NCBI GenBank assembly: GCA_019420135.1
Contig: JAHZHS010000002.1
Span: 21,770-51,499, forward strand
Source: Oscillospiraceae bacterium
GTDB lineage: Bacteria; Bacillota; Clostridia; Oscillospirales; Ruminococcaceae
Length of the DNA stretch: 29,730 nucleotides
Reading direction: 5' to 3'
The translations under genes and the position numbers were made by a program. The notes beneath the pieces were generated by a model, which saw nothing but the letters and a program-made list of their open reading frames with translations, was not told where the DNA came from and searched no databases. Below, one piece after another: positions 22,215 through 29,318 of this stretch (position 1 is its first letter; every line of letters begins with the position of its first letter).

Positions 22215-23020
22215 ACCAATCCCTCTGTGGAAGAAAATTCCTGTTGGACCCCGTCAAAATAGCTGGCGGCGAAGGCCAGGGCCCCCATGGTGTAAAAGGG
22301 CGCTGCCGCGTTGAGGAAAATGCGCACCGTCACCGCCACCGACAGGGCCGTGGAGGCATCCATGCCCGCCCCGGCAATGAGCGTATCCGCCACGCTGCCC
22401 GCCGCGGCCACCGGCAGATAGCACAGCAGCAGCCCGATGCCGAACCGCACCGCATAGCCGAAGGTGCCGCGGGTCCTCTCCATGGACAATTTGATCGCCT
22501 GGGAGAGGGTCCGGGCCCGTCCGGTGAGCCAGCTGTATTCCAGCAGACTGAACCGATAGAGATACCACACCCGCACCAGCAGCATGCCCACCGAGACCGA
22601 CAGGCTCAGGGTCATCTGGTTGGGGTCTGCCGTCTGGGAGAGCCCCGCCACCGCCACAGTGGCAAGCAGAGCCAGCAGCTCGATGCCCAGGGCGGGCAGG
22701 CCCAACAGCAGCGCCTGGCCGCAGGTACGGAGAGTCTTGACCCCGCACAGCAGCAGCCCGGGACGGGGCTTCCCGCCGCAGAGGGCCTCCAGGCAGGCGC
22801 GGTACAGCCCCAGCACCAGCACGGGATAGAGCAAAAAGCTCAGTCCCAGTCTGGGTGCCGTGGGCAGCAGATAGATCATCTGATTGAGGATACCCACACC
22901 CACTCCCAGCAGGGCCAGGGGCACAAACTGACGGCGGTAGGTCGTCCAGGCACAGCCCAGAAGCGCCTCCACTCTGGCGGAGGGAACCCGGTTTTTGTTG
23001 GGGGTATCGTTTTGCGGCAT
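22211..23020 (-). CDS. Polytopic membrane protein of unknown function
   Basis: 269-aa protein with about six hydrophobic helices: near residues 33-52, 56-78, 100-128, 138-155, 190-210 and 225-262. It has a basic hydrophilic N-terminus. The pattern, a helical bundle with SWLTGRARTLSQAIKLSMERTRG between helices, loosely recalls DUF975-type or glycerophosphodiesterase membrane-domain proteins, but no family can be named securely. The ATG at 23020 follows AAAGGAG; its stop overlaps the start of the 620-aa GT2 gene, and the 625-aa GT2 gene ends 44 nt upstream. Being sandwiched between two paralogous glycosyltransferases suggests a role in the same glycan pathway, such as anchoring or lipid-carrier handling (inference). 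Confidence 0.75.
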   Translation of the reverse strand: MPQNDTPNKNRVPSARVEALLGCAWTTYRRQFVPLALLGVGVGILNQMIYLLPTAPRLGLSFLLYPVLVLGLYRACLEALCGGKPRPGLLLCGVKTLRTCGQALLLGLPALGIELLALLATVAVAGLSQTADPNQMTLSLSVSVGMLLVRVWYLYRFSLLEYSWLTGRARTLSQAIKLSMERTRGTFGYAVRFGIGLLLCYLPVAAAGSVADTLIAGAGMDASTALSVAVTVRIFLNAAAPFYTMGALAFAASYFDGVQQEFSSTEGLV

Positions 23021-23064
23021 GGCCCTGTTCTCCTTTGTCTCGGGAGGTTGGACGGTACAGCGGC

Positions 23065-24942
23065 TTATTTCAGGCCGAAGTTTTCATACAGATTGTTGAA
23101 ATGCGGATTATAATACGGATCGTAATTATCAATCCACTGGCGGTACTTGTTGTAGAAGGCGGCCTTCTCCCGCTCGTAGCGGCGTGCGTTCTCCTCGGTG
23201 GTGTCCAGGCCCCGGCTCTTGCTCTCGTAGTGGTAGGCCTCGGCCCGGGGGGTGTAGACATTCAAAAGCCCCCGCTTCCACAGCTTGAGGCAGTAGTCCA
23301 CATCGTTGTAGGCCACGGCGAAGTCCTTCTCATCCAGCCCGCCCATCTGGCGGTAGAGGCAGGCCCGGGTCATGAGACAGGCCCCGGTGACCGCCATATA
23401 GTTCTGGGTGGTGACCAGCCGGTAGAGGTCCCCCACCGCCTTGCGGGGGTAGCTCTTGTGGCTGTGACCGGCGCTGCCGTTGATGCCCATGAGCACCCCT
23501 GCGTGCTGGATGGTATCGTCGGGGTAGTAGAGCTTGGCCCCCACGGCGCCCACATCCGCCCGCTGGGCGTAGCTGAGCAGTTCCCGCACGAAATCGTGGG
23601 AGAGGATCTCAATGTCATTGTTGAGCAGCAGCAGGTATTCGCCGCTGGCATACCGGGCGCCGAAGTTGTTGATGGCCGAGAAGTTGAACCCGCCGTGGTA
23701 GCGCACCACCTTGCAGCGGGGCATGGCAGGGTCGGCCAGGATCTTGTCATAATAGGCAAAGGTCGCCGGGTCGGTGGAGTTGTTCTCGATGACCAGCACC
23801 TCAAAATTGTCATAGCCCGCGTTTTTGTAGAGACTGCGCAGGCAGCGGTCCAGGTCGTCGATGTGGTCCTTGTTGGGGATCAGCACGCTGACCAGCGGGC
23901 GGCCGTTGAGCTCATACCGCACCTGGAAAGCCCCCGGTGCCCCCGGCGCCGGCATGGCCTTGCCCCGCAGCCCCAGGCGGGCCAGCTGGGCGTCCACTGC
24001 CCGGACGCCCGCCTCCACGGCATAGGGTTTGGCCTCCATGCCCGCGGCCGTCGATCCGGCATGGCCCCGCCAGACATACAGCACCTGTTTGATGTGCACG
24101 ATCTTTTTGGCCCGCTCGGTCAGGCGGAGGAACAGCTCGTCATCCTGGGCGCCGTCGACCTCGCTGTACTCGGCGGCCCCCACCCGATCCAGCAGTTTCC
24201 GGGTAAAGACCGCCAGATGGGTGATATAATTGCAGCCCCGCAGATAGTCGGGGGCAAAGTCCGGCTTGAAGTGGTAGCCTCCCAGCTTTTTCAGGTCCGC
24301 CGAGAGAACGATCTCGTCGGAGTAGACAAAGTCGGCCCCCTCGTTGAGGGCCTTGGCACACTCATACAGGGCATTGGGGTAGAGCAGGTCGTCGTGGTCC
24401 AGCAGGGCCACCGCCTCCCCCGTGGCAGCGGCAAACCCCGCCGTGGTGTTGGCTGCGATCCCGCCGTTGTCGATCTTCTGATAGAGGATGCGGCTGTCCT
24501 GTGCGGCCAGACGGCGGGCCAGCTGTCCGGGCTGAGGATGGGCTTCATCGGAGGCATCCACCAGCACCAGCTGCCAGTTGCGGTAGGTCTGGCGCCGGAC
24601 GCTTTTCACCATCTGCCGGAAAAAGGGCATGGGGGTATTGTACACCGGCACCACCACCGAGATGCAGGGCCCCTGCAGGTTTTCGGCCCGCTGGGCGCGG
24701 AGGGTGCGGCGCAGAGGGATATCGGCCCGGTGACGCCAGCCGTCATGATGGAAGGCCAGTCCCACCCGGAAAGTCACATCCCGCCAGAGCTGCTCCAGGC
24801 CCTGCTGCTGCAGGGTGCGGAGGCTGCGGGCGGCCAGGTCCTTGAGATGCGCCGGGTCCATCAGGCGTTTGGCCATGCCCCCCACGCTGTCCGGTGCGGC
24901 GACGTCGGCCGGGCGGTTTTGATCCTGCGGATTCTGCTGCAT
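23065..24942 (-). CDS. Two-domain family 2 glycosyltransferase, rhamnosyltransferase-like (copy 1)
   Basis: 625-aa enzyme with two GT-A domains and an N-terminal hydrophilic region of about 90 residues. Domain 1 (about 93-310) begins CISVVVPVYNTPMPFF, with VDASDEAH and LLDHDDLLYPNALYE. Domain 2 (about 345-600) begins VSVLIPNKDHIDDLDRCLRSL, with GGFNFSAINNFGARYASGEY, LLLLNNDIEILS, YPDDTIQHAGV and YNDVDYCLKLWKRG. The C-terminus has YDPYYNPHFNN, typical of rhamnosyltransferases of surface rhamnans. It is paralogous throughout to the 20352-22214 protein. CAGGAG precedes the ATG. A structured spacer separates it from the ABC ATPase gene, so it may be expressed at a lower or separate level. Confidence 0.92.
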   Translation of the reverse strand: MQQNPQDQNRPADVAAPDSVGGMAKRLMDPAHLKDLAARSLRTLQQQGLEQLWRDVTFRVGLAFHHDGWRHRADIPLRRTLRAQRAENLQGPCISVVVPVYNTPMPFFRQMVKSVRRQTYRNWQLVLVDASDEAHPQPGQLARRLAAQDSRILYQKIDNGGIAANTTAGFAAATGEAVALLDHDDLLYPNALYECAKALNEGADFVYSDEIVLSADLKKLGGYHFKPDFAPDYLRGCNYITHLAVFTRKLLDRVGAAEYSEVDGAQDDELFLRLTERAKKIVHIKQVLYVWRGHAGSTAAGMEAKPYAVEAGVRAVDAQLARLGLRGKAMPAPGAPGAFQVRYELNGRPLVSVLIPNKDHIDDLDRCLRSLYKNAGYDNFEVLVIENNSTDPATFAYYDKILADPAMPRCKVVRYHGGFNFSAINNFGARYASGEYLLLLNNDIEILSHDFVRELLSYAQRADVGAVGAKLYYPDDTIQHAGVLMGINGSAGHSHKSYPRKAVGDLYRLVTTQNYMAVTGACLMTRACLYRQMGGLDEKDFAVAYNDVDYCLKLWKRGLLNVYTPRAEAYHYESKSRGLDTTEENARRYEREKAAFYNKYRQWIDNYDPYYNPHFNNLYENFGLK

Positions 24943-25097
24943 AAAAACTCCTGCATTCTATACTGTGGGCGTCCCGCCAAAAGGGCGAAGCCGCCACCAC
25001 GCTCCGGATGGAGCGCGGGCAGACTTCGCCCCTGGGACATACCCTTTTGCACCCGACCGGCACGGTCGGGTACAGGCAAACATCGGATGGGGCAGCG
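24943..25097 (-). other. Structured intergenic region within the rhamnan operon
   Basis: 155 nt without a gene. On the minus strand it holds an 8-bp dyad (25051-25058 with 25064-25071), then a compound hairpin: GGGCGAAG (24983-24990) with CTTCGCCC (25024-25031), enclosing CGCTCC/GGAGCG (25000-25005 and 25010-25015), followed by TTTT (24979-24982). The second could be an intrinsic terminator or processing site; the layout also fits a dispersed intergenic repeat. No good promoter is seen before the GT2 gene. Confidence 0.5.
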
Positions 25098-25871
25098 TTA
25101 TTCCGGCTTTTCCGCCTGCATGCTGTCCTGCTTTTTGAAATGGCGGTACTCCTCCGCGATGGGTCCGGTGGGACCGTTGCGGCGCAGATGGCCGTGATCC
25201 AGCCAGGCAACCTTGTTGCACATGCGCTCGATCTGCTCAATGGAGTGGCTGACCAGAATGACGGTGGTACCGCCGCTCATCAGTTCGGCCATGCGCTTTT
25301 CGCATTTCTGCTGGAAGAGAAAATCGCCTACCGACAGAATTTCGTCGGCAATGAGGATATCCGGCTTGGTCATGGTGGCGATGGCAAAGGCCAGACGGGC
25401 CACCATGCCACTGGAATAGTTTTTCAGGGGCACATCCAGAAAGTCTTTCAGCTCGCTGAAGTCCACAATCTCGTCAAACTTGGAGCGGATGTACTTGGGG
25501 GTATAGCCCAGCACCGTGCCGTTGAGGAAGATGTTTTCCCGGGCGGTGAGGTCCATGTCGAAGCCGGCGCCCAGCTCGATGAGGGGGGCGATGGTACCAC
25601 GCACCTTCACCTTGCCGGAGGAGGGCTTGTACACGCCGGAAATGATCTTGAGCAGGGTGGATTTGCCGCTGCCGTTCAGGCCGATAAGGCCGTAGAAATC
25701 CCCCGGCATGATGTCGAAGGTGACATCCTTGAGGGCAAAGAACTCGTCAAAACGGATGCCGCCGTGGGTGAGAGCGATAAAATATTCCTTCAGGCTCTCA
25801 TGCTTTTCCTTGGCAAGGTTGAAGCGCATGGAGACATTTTCAATGGAGATGATGGGAGTTTTGCTGTCCAT
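25098..25871 (-). CDS. Polysaccharide ABC exporter, ATP-binding protein (Wzt/TagH type)
   Basis: 257-aa cytosolic ATPase energising export of an undecaprenyl-linked polysaccharide or teichoic acid. Walker A is GLNGSGKST at about residues 64-72. The short loop before it, FFALKDVTFDIMPGDFYGLIG, and LIELGAGFDMDLTARENIFLNG are characteristic of polysaccharide exporters. The signature is NYSSGMVARL, Walker B is ILIADEILSVGD, and the switch histidine is in LVSHS. It ends soon after the ATPase core and lacks the C-terminal carbohydrate-binding extension of Wzt proteins that recognise a capped polymer end. AAGGAGGG precedes the ATG. The permease gene lies 12 nt upstream. Confidence 0.95.
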   Translation of the reverse strand: MDSKTPIISIENVSMRFNLAKEKHESLKEYFIALTHGGIRFDEFFALKDVTFDIMPGDFYGLIGLNGSGKSTLLKIISGVYKPSSGKVKVRGTIAPLIELGAGFDMDLTARENIFLNGTVLGYTPKYIRSKFDEIVDFSELKDFLDVPLKNYSSGMVARLAFAIATMTKPDILIADEILSVGDFLFQQKCEKRMAELMSGGTTVILVSHSIEQIERMCNKVAWLDHGHLRRNGPTGPIAEEYRHFKKQDSMQAEKPE

Positions 25872-25883
25872 GGTGCGCCCTCC

Positions 25884-26684
25884 TTACATATACAGGACAA
25901 ACTTGTCCTGGTTGGCCTTGAACACCCACAGCCCCAGCGTCATGCTGAGGGCGGCGCACAGAAAGTCGATGAGCAGCATATTGGGGGTCAGGCCCTCGCC
26001 CCACATGACACAGCTGCGGAAGGAGGTGATATACCAATAAATAGGGTTGAGGTTGATGGCATACTGGACCCAGGCAATGCCCATCTGGGTGGGGTCATAG
26101 AAGATGGCGCTGGCGTAGACCAGCAGGGTGCAGAAAACCTCCCAGATATGCATGATATCCCGCACAAAGACATACAGGGCCGACAGCAGCAGCCCGATGC
26201 CCAGGCTGAAGAAGAACAGCATGATGAGGGGATAGAATGCCAGCAGTGCCGTGGACAGGGACAGGGGCGCCCGGGTGATGAGCACCACAATGAGCAGTGC
26301 CACAAAGCTGAACAGGCAGTTGACCAGGGCGAAGCAGGTCTTTTCCAGCGGGAATACATACTTGGGGATGTAGACCTTGCGCAGGAGAGGGGCGTTTTTG
26401 AGAACGCTCTCCATGGCCATGGTGGTGGACTCCCGGAAGAAGTTGAACATCAGCTGGCCGATGATGAGAAAGACCGCGAAGTTTTCAATGCCCTGGCCCC
26501 GGCTGTTGAACAGCGAGCCGAACACCGCCCACATGACCAGGCAGGTCAGCAGGGGATTGAGCACACTCCAGGCCACACCCAGCACGCTGCGCCGGTATTT
26601 GAGCTTGAAATCCCGGGAGATCAGGTTCTGCAGCAGATAGCGGTAGCGCCAGAAGCCGACAAAATAGTTCTTGATGGTACGCAA
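25884..26684 (-). CDS. Polysaccharide ABC exporter, permease (Wzm/TagG type; TTG start)
   Basis: 266-aa ABC-2 type membrane subunit with six helices. Typical features are the amphipathic N-terminal segment RDFKLKYRRSVLGVAWSVLNPLL, FRESTTMAMESVLKNAPLLRKVYIPKYVFPL, the re-entrant region FYDPTQ, and LNPIYWYITSFRSCVMWG. With the ATPase encoded next it would form the channel moving the lipid-linked polymer across the membrane. The start is TTG at 26684, about 7 nt after a GGCGG-type ribosome binding site; the next methionines fall inside the membrane domain, so TTG is required for a full-length protein. rmlC lies 51 nt upstream. Confidence 0.93.
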   Translation of the reverse strand: MRTIKNYFVGFWRYRYLLQNLISRDFKLKYRRSVLGVAWSVLNPLLTCLVMWAVFGSLFNSRGQGIENFAVFLIIGQLMFNFFRESTTMAMESVLKNAPLLRKVYIPKYVFPLEKTCFALVNCLFSFVALLIVVLITRAPLSLSTALLAFYPLIMLFFFSLGIGLLLSALYVFVRDIMHIWEVFCTLLVYASAIFYDPTQMGIAWVQYAINLNPIYWYITSFRSCVMWGEGLTPNMLLIDFLCAALSMTLGLWVFKANQDKFVLYM

Positions 26685-26735
26685 AAAGGTTCCGCCTTTC
26701 GGGTTTGTTGTGGATGGGGTGAGGAAACACCCGGA

Positions 26736-27302
26736 TCAGTACTTGGCAAACCAGGCAAAATCCTGTGCGGCAAAGGGCTCATGCTGCTTGTCCTTGGCGC
26801 TGGTCTTGTGCTCGCAGCCGCAGTCGGGCCACTGCACAGCCACGGTGGGATCGTCGTAGGGGATGCCGCCCTCGGAGGTGGGATCGTAGACATCGGTGCA
26901 CTTGTAGGTGAACTCGGCCACATCGGACAGGACCAGGAAACCATGGGCAAAGCCTTCCGGGATATAGAACATCCGCTTGTTGTCCGCCGAGAGGGTCACG
27001 CCCACCCATTTGCCGAAGGTGGCGCTGCCCGGACGGCAGTCAACGGCCACATCGTACACCTCGCCCAGGGTAACGCGGACCAGCTTGCCCTGGGTGTGAT
27101 TCTTCTGAAAATGCAGGCCGCGCAGCACGCCCTTGGTGGAGCGGCTCTGGTTGTCCTGCACAAAGTTGCGGTCAATGCCCGCTGCGGCGAACTCGTCCGC
27201 CTGATACGTCTCCATAAAGTAACCGCGGTCATCGCCGTAGACAGTCGGCTCGATGATGACGACGCCGGGGATCTCGGTCTGGATAAAATTGAACTTGCCC
27301 AT
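26736..27302 (-). CDS. rmlC: dTDP-4-dehydrorhamnose 3,5-epimerase
   Basis: 188-aa cupin enzyme that converts dTDP-4-dehydro-6-deoxyglucose to its L-lyxo epimer in dTDP-L-rhamnose synthesis. Conserved features include YGDDRGYFMETY, the catalytic histidine in VLRGLHFQ (His64), YDVAVDCRPGSATFGKW, IPEGFAHGFLVLSD (His120) and EFTYKCTDVYDP (Tyr133). The length is normal. The ATG at 27302 is 8 nt after AGAGGAGT; an in-frame TTG nine nucleotides upstream is too close to that site. It is the first gene of the operon, directly before the ABC exporter. rmlA, rmlB and rmlD are not in the window and must lie elsewhere if rhamnose is made. Confidence 0.96.
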   Translation of the reverse strand: MGKFNFIQTEIPGVVIIEPTVYGDDRGYFMETYQADEFAAAGIDRNFVQDNQSRSTKGVLRGLHFQKNHTQGKLVRVTLGEVYDVAVDCRPGSATFGKWVGVTLSADNKRMFYIPEGFAHGFLVLSDVAEFTYKCTDVYDPTSEGGIPYDDPTVAVQWPDCGCEHKTSAKDKQHEPFAAQDFAWFAKY

Positions 27303-27369
27303 TTTTCGCAACTCCTCTGTACATAATTCAGTCCGGCATGGCCGGGCATACTTCTACTCATACAGTGAT

Positions 27370-27398
27370 ATTCTACTCTGTTTTGTCCCTCTGTGCAA
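27370..27398 (-). promoter_or_regulatory. Sigma-A promoter of the rmlC operon
   Basis: Minus strand TTGCAC (27393-27398), 17-nt spacer, TAGAAT (27370-27375), giving a leader of about 60 nt. Confidence 0.7.
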
Positions 27399-27689
27399 GC
27401 ACAAGGCCCCTGTCTGCAAACAGGTTGTAATCATTGTAAGCGTTTTTGTTTCCCCGGGTTCTGCGTTTTTTTGCACTTTATTTCCATCCCGGGGTATCAG
27501 CCTCCCGCCCGGGCCTGTTCCATTTCCGGCAACATTCGATTCACCGTCACTTTTCATTTGCATTTCCGAATTTCCTATGGATATCCGCTGCATAATAAAC
27601 AGGACAAACTTTTTTTGCGCCGGGTGTAACACCTTGGGGATTTCGCCGTCATTACAGGCAGCGGGTTTCCGTGGCCGCCTGTGTACGTC
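27399..27689. other. Non-coding stretch between rmlC and cyclo-ligase promoters
   Basis: About 290 nt without a convincing gene. It is less GC-rich than the coding regions and has several short T and C tracts. An 11-bp palindrome GGTGT-A-ACACC lies at 27623-27633. No terminator with a clear stem and T tract, and no recognised RNA, is visible; a small RNA or binding sites for regulators remain possible. Confidence 0.4.
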
Positions 27690-27718
27690 TTGTGCAAACA
27701 CTTTTGCCATGATACAAT
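27690..27718 (+). promoter_or_regulatory. Sigma-A promoter of the cyclo-ligase/lipoprotein operon
   Basis: TTGTGC (27690-27695), 17-nt spacer, TACAAT (27713-27718), about 50 nt before the GTG start. Confidence 0.75.
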
Positions 27719-27767
27719 AGGCAGGAATCTGTACTGCATCCCCGGTTTTGGAAGTGAGGTGTCCGCC

Positions 27768-28385
27768 GTGTCCCTGTCCGCTCCCGATCTGCGCCAGGCC
27801 AAACGTGAGGCCCGGCGGGCCGCCAGGATGCGGCTGCGCAGCCTCTCCCCCGAAGCCCTGAGCACTGCGGGGCGGGAAATCGCCGCCGCTCTCTTTGCAC
27901 GCCCCGACTGGCACGCTGCCGACACGGTGTTCTGCTTTGTGTCGATGCCCAGCGAGCCGGACACCCTGCCCATTCTGTGCGCCGCCTTGAAGGAAGGCAA
28001 ACGGCTCTGCGTCCCCCGGATGCTGGGTGATGGGCAGATGGAGCTTGTGTGCATTTCCTCTCTCGATGGCCTGCGCCCCAATGCCATGGGCATCCGGGAG
28101 CCGGCAGGCGGGCAGGTACTTGCCCCGGAAACGCTGGGGCCCCGCTCCCTGGCCGTGGTCCCCTGTCTGGCTGTGAGCCGGGACGGGGTGCGCCTGGGCC
28201 GGGGCGGCGGTTACTACGACCGCTTCCTGGCCGGGTTCGAGGGACAGGCTGTCCTGATCTGTCCCCGGAGGCTGGTTTTCGACACGCTGCCCGCTGACCC
28301 CTGGGACACCCGCTTTGCCACAGCCGACATTCTCACCGGAGGCCCTTCCCCATTGCCGCAAGACGGGGTTTCCCCCGCATTTTGA
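27768..28385 (+). CDS. 5-formyltetrahydrofolate cyclo-ligase
   Basis: 205-aa cytosolic enzyme (methenyl-THF synthetase family) that uses ATP to convert 5-formyl-THF to 5,10-methenyl-THF. The N-terminus is the family-typical basic helix DLRQAKREARRAARMRLRSLS. VFCFVSMPSEPDTLPIL carries the substrate-binding strand. The ATP/phosphate-binding signature VRLGRGGGYYDRFLAGF is near residue 145. The start is GTG at 27768, 7 nt after AAGTGAGGT; the promoter -10 box at 27713-27718 rules out a start much further upstream. The last codons contain the ribosome binding site of the lipoprotein gene. Confidence 0.9.
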   Translation: MSLSAPDLRQAKREARRAARMRLRSLSPEALSTAGREIAAALFARPDWHAADTVFCFVSMPSEPDTLPILCAALKEGKRLCVPRMLGDGQMELVCISSLDGLRPNAMGIREPAGGQVLAPETLGPRSLAVVPCLAVSRDGVRLGRGGGYYDRFLAGFEGQAVLICPRRLVFDTLPADPWDTRFATADILTGGPSPLPQDGVSPAF

Positions 28386-28399
28386 AAGGAGAAAACCAC

Positions 28400-29077
28400 A
28401 TGAAAAAACTGCTTGCTCTGCTCTGCGCCGCCGCCATGGCTTTTGCCGTTGCGGGATGCAACACCACGCCGTCCGACTCCCTTTCCCAGGATAGCTCTAC
28501 CTCCGAGTCCTCCTCCCAGTCCACCCCTGAGTCCGACCCCACTGTGGGCGACGACACCGTGGACCCCGGCGAGGAAGGCACCGTCAGCGAGGGTGAGGCA
28601 GTCCAGCCCGCCGAGGCCGACGCCGAACTCTCCGCCCTGGTGGACAGCATCTACGCCATTGCCGACCCCGGCATCATGGTGGAGACCCGGGCCGTTGACC
28701 CCGGCGACGCTTCCTGGCTGCCCTACTACACCGGCCTGACCGACGGTTCCGACATTGACGCCGCCGTGGCCTCCGAGGCTATGATCGGCAGCCAGGCATA
28801 CAGCCTGGTCCTGGTCCGGGTCAAAGACGGGGTAGACACCACCGAGTTTGCCAACAAGATGGCCGCCGCCATCGACCCCGCCAAGTGGGTCTGCGCCCAG
28901 GCCGATGACATCCAGGTGGGTGCCGCCGGCAATATTGCCATGCTCATCATGCTGGACAGCCAGCTGGATGCCTCCGCCCCCGCCATTGCGGACGCCTTCG
29001 TCACCGCTTCCGGTGTGGACGGCGCCAGCTGCTGGGTGCCCGAGACCATCGGCGAGGCCGGCCACAGCCTCCAGTAA
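28400..29077 (+). CDS. Putative lipoprotein, DUF4358-like
   Basis: 225-aa secreted, lipid-anchored protein. The signal peptide MKKLLALLCAAAMAFAVAGC ends in a lipobox (VAGC) with the lipidated cysteine at residue 20. A Ser/Thr/Glu-rich linker follows (about 23-70), then a compact domain of about 150 residues. That domain (LVDSIYAIADPG..., SEAMIGSQAYSLVLVRVKDG, VGAAGNIAMLIMLDS) resembles DUF4358 lipoproteins of Clostridia, whose function is unknown; the assignment is tentative. The ATG at 28400 follows AAAGGAG, which overlaps the stop of the cyclo-ligase gene, so the two are cotranscribed although no functional link is evident. A GC-rich terminator follows. Confidence 0.85.
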   Translation: MKKLLALLCAAAMAFAVAGCNTTPSDSLSQDSSTSESSSQSTPESDPTVGDDTVDPGEEGTVSEGEAVQPAEADAELSALVDSIYAIADPGIMVETRAVDPGDASWLPYYTGLTDGSDIDAAVASEAMIGSQAYSLVLVRVKDGVDTTEFANKMAAAIDPAKWVCAQADDIQVGAAGNIAMLIMLDSQLDASAPAIADAFVTASGVDGASCWVPETIGEAGHSLQ

Positions 29078-29113
29078 TCCGTATTCCATCCTGTCCGGTT
29101 TGCGCCGGGCAGA

Positions 29114-29157
29114 GGGCCCGCCCCCCGCCGGATTTCCGGTGGGGCGCGGGCCCTTCT
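29114..29157 (+). terminator. Terminator of the cyclo-ligase/lipoprotein operon
   Basis: Very GC-rich hairpin, GGGCCCG arm from 29114 pairing with the arm ending GGGCCC at 29153, followed by TTCTT. It lies about 37 nt after the lipoprotein stop. Confidence 0.78.
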
Positions 29158-29237
29158 TGCTGCCTTGCGGACGTTCCACCCCGCCTGCTCCGTGCGGCAG
29201 TCAGACAGGACCTTCTTCTCCTGCCCCGCCTTTCAGC

Positions 29238-29280
29238 AAAAAGAAACACCCCCGGAAGGGCGAGAAACCTTCCGGGGGCG
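29238..29280 (-). terminator. Intrinsic terminator of etfA
   Basis: 13-bp stem (29247-29259 with 29268-29280, one wobble) and an 8-nt loop. On the minus strand it is followed by TTTCTTTTT (29238-29246), about 39 nt after the etfA stop. Confidence 0.9.
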
Positions 29281-29318
29281 TTTGCTGTGTAATGTGCTTT
29301 TGAGGATAAACTCAGGGA

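Noticed and set aside
23035..25197. 720-codon open frame on the plus strand
   Set aside because: Antisense shadow of the 625-aa glycosyltransferase gene; no motifs, skewed composition. The same applies to 20448-22262, 25008-27326, 13880-15373, 12581-13663 and 10973-12343.
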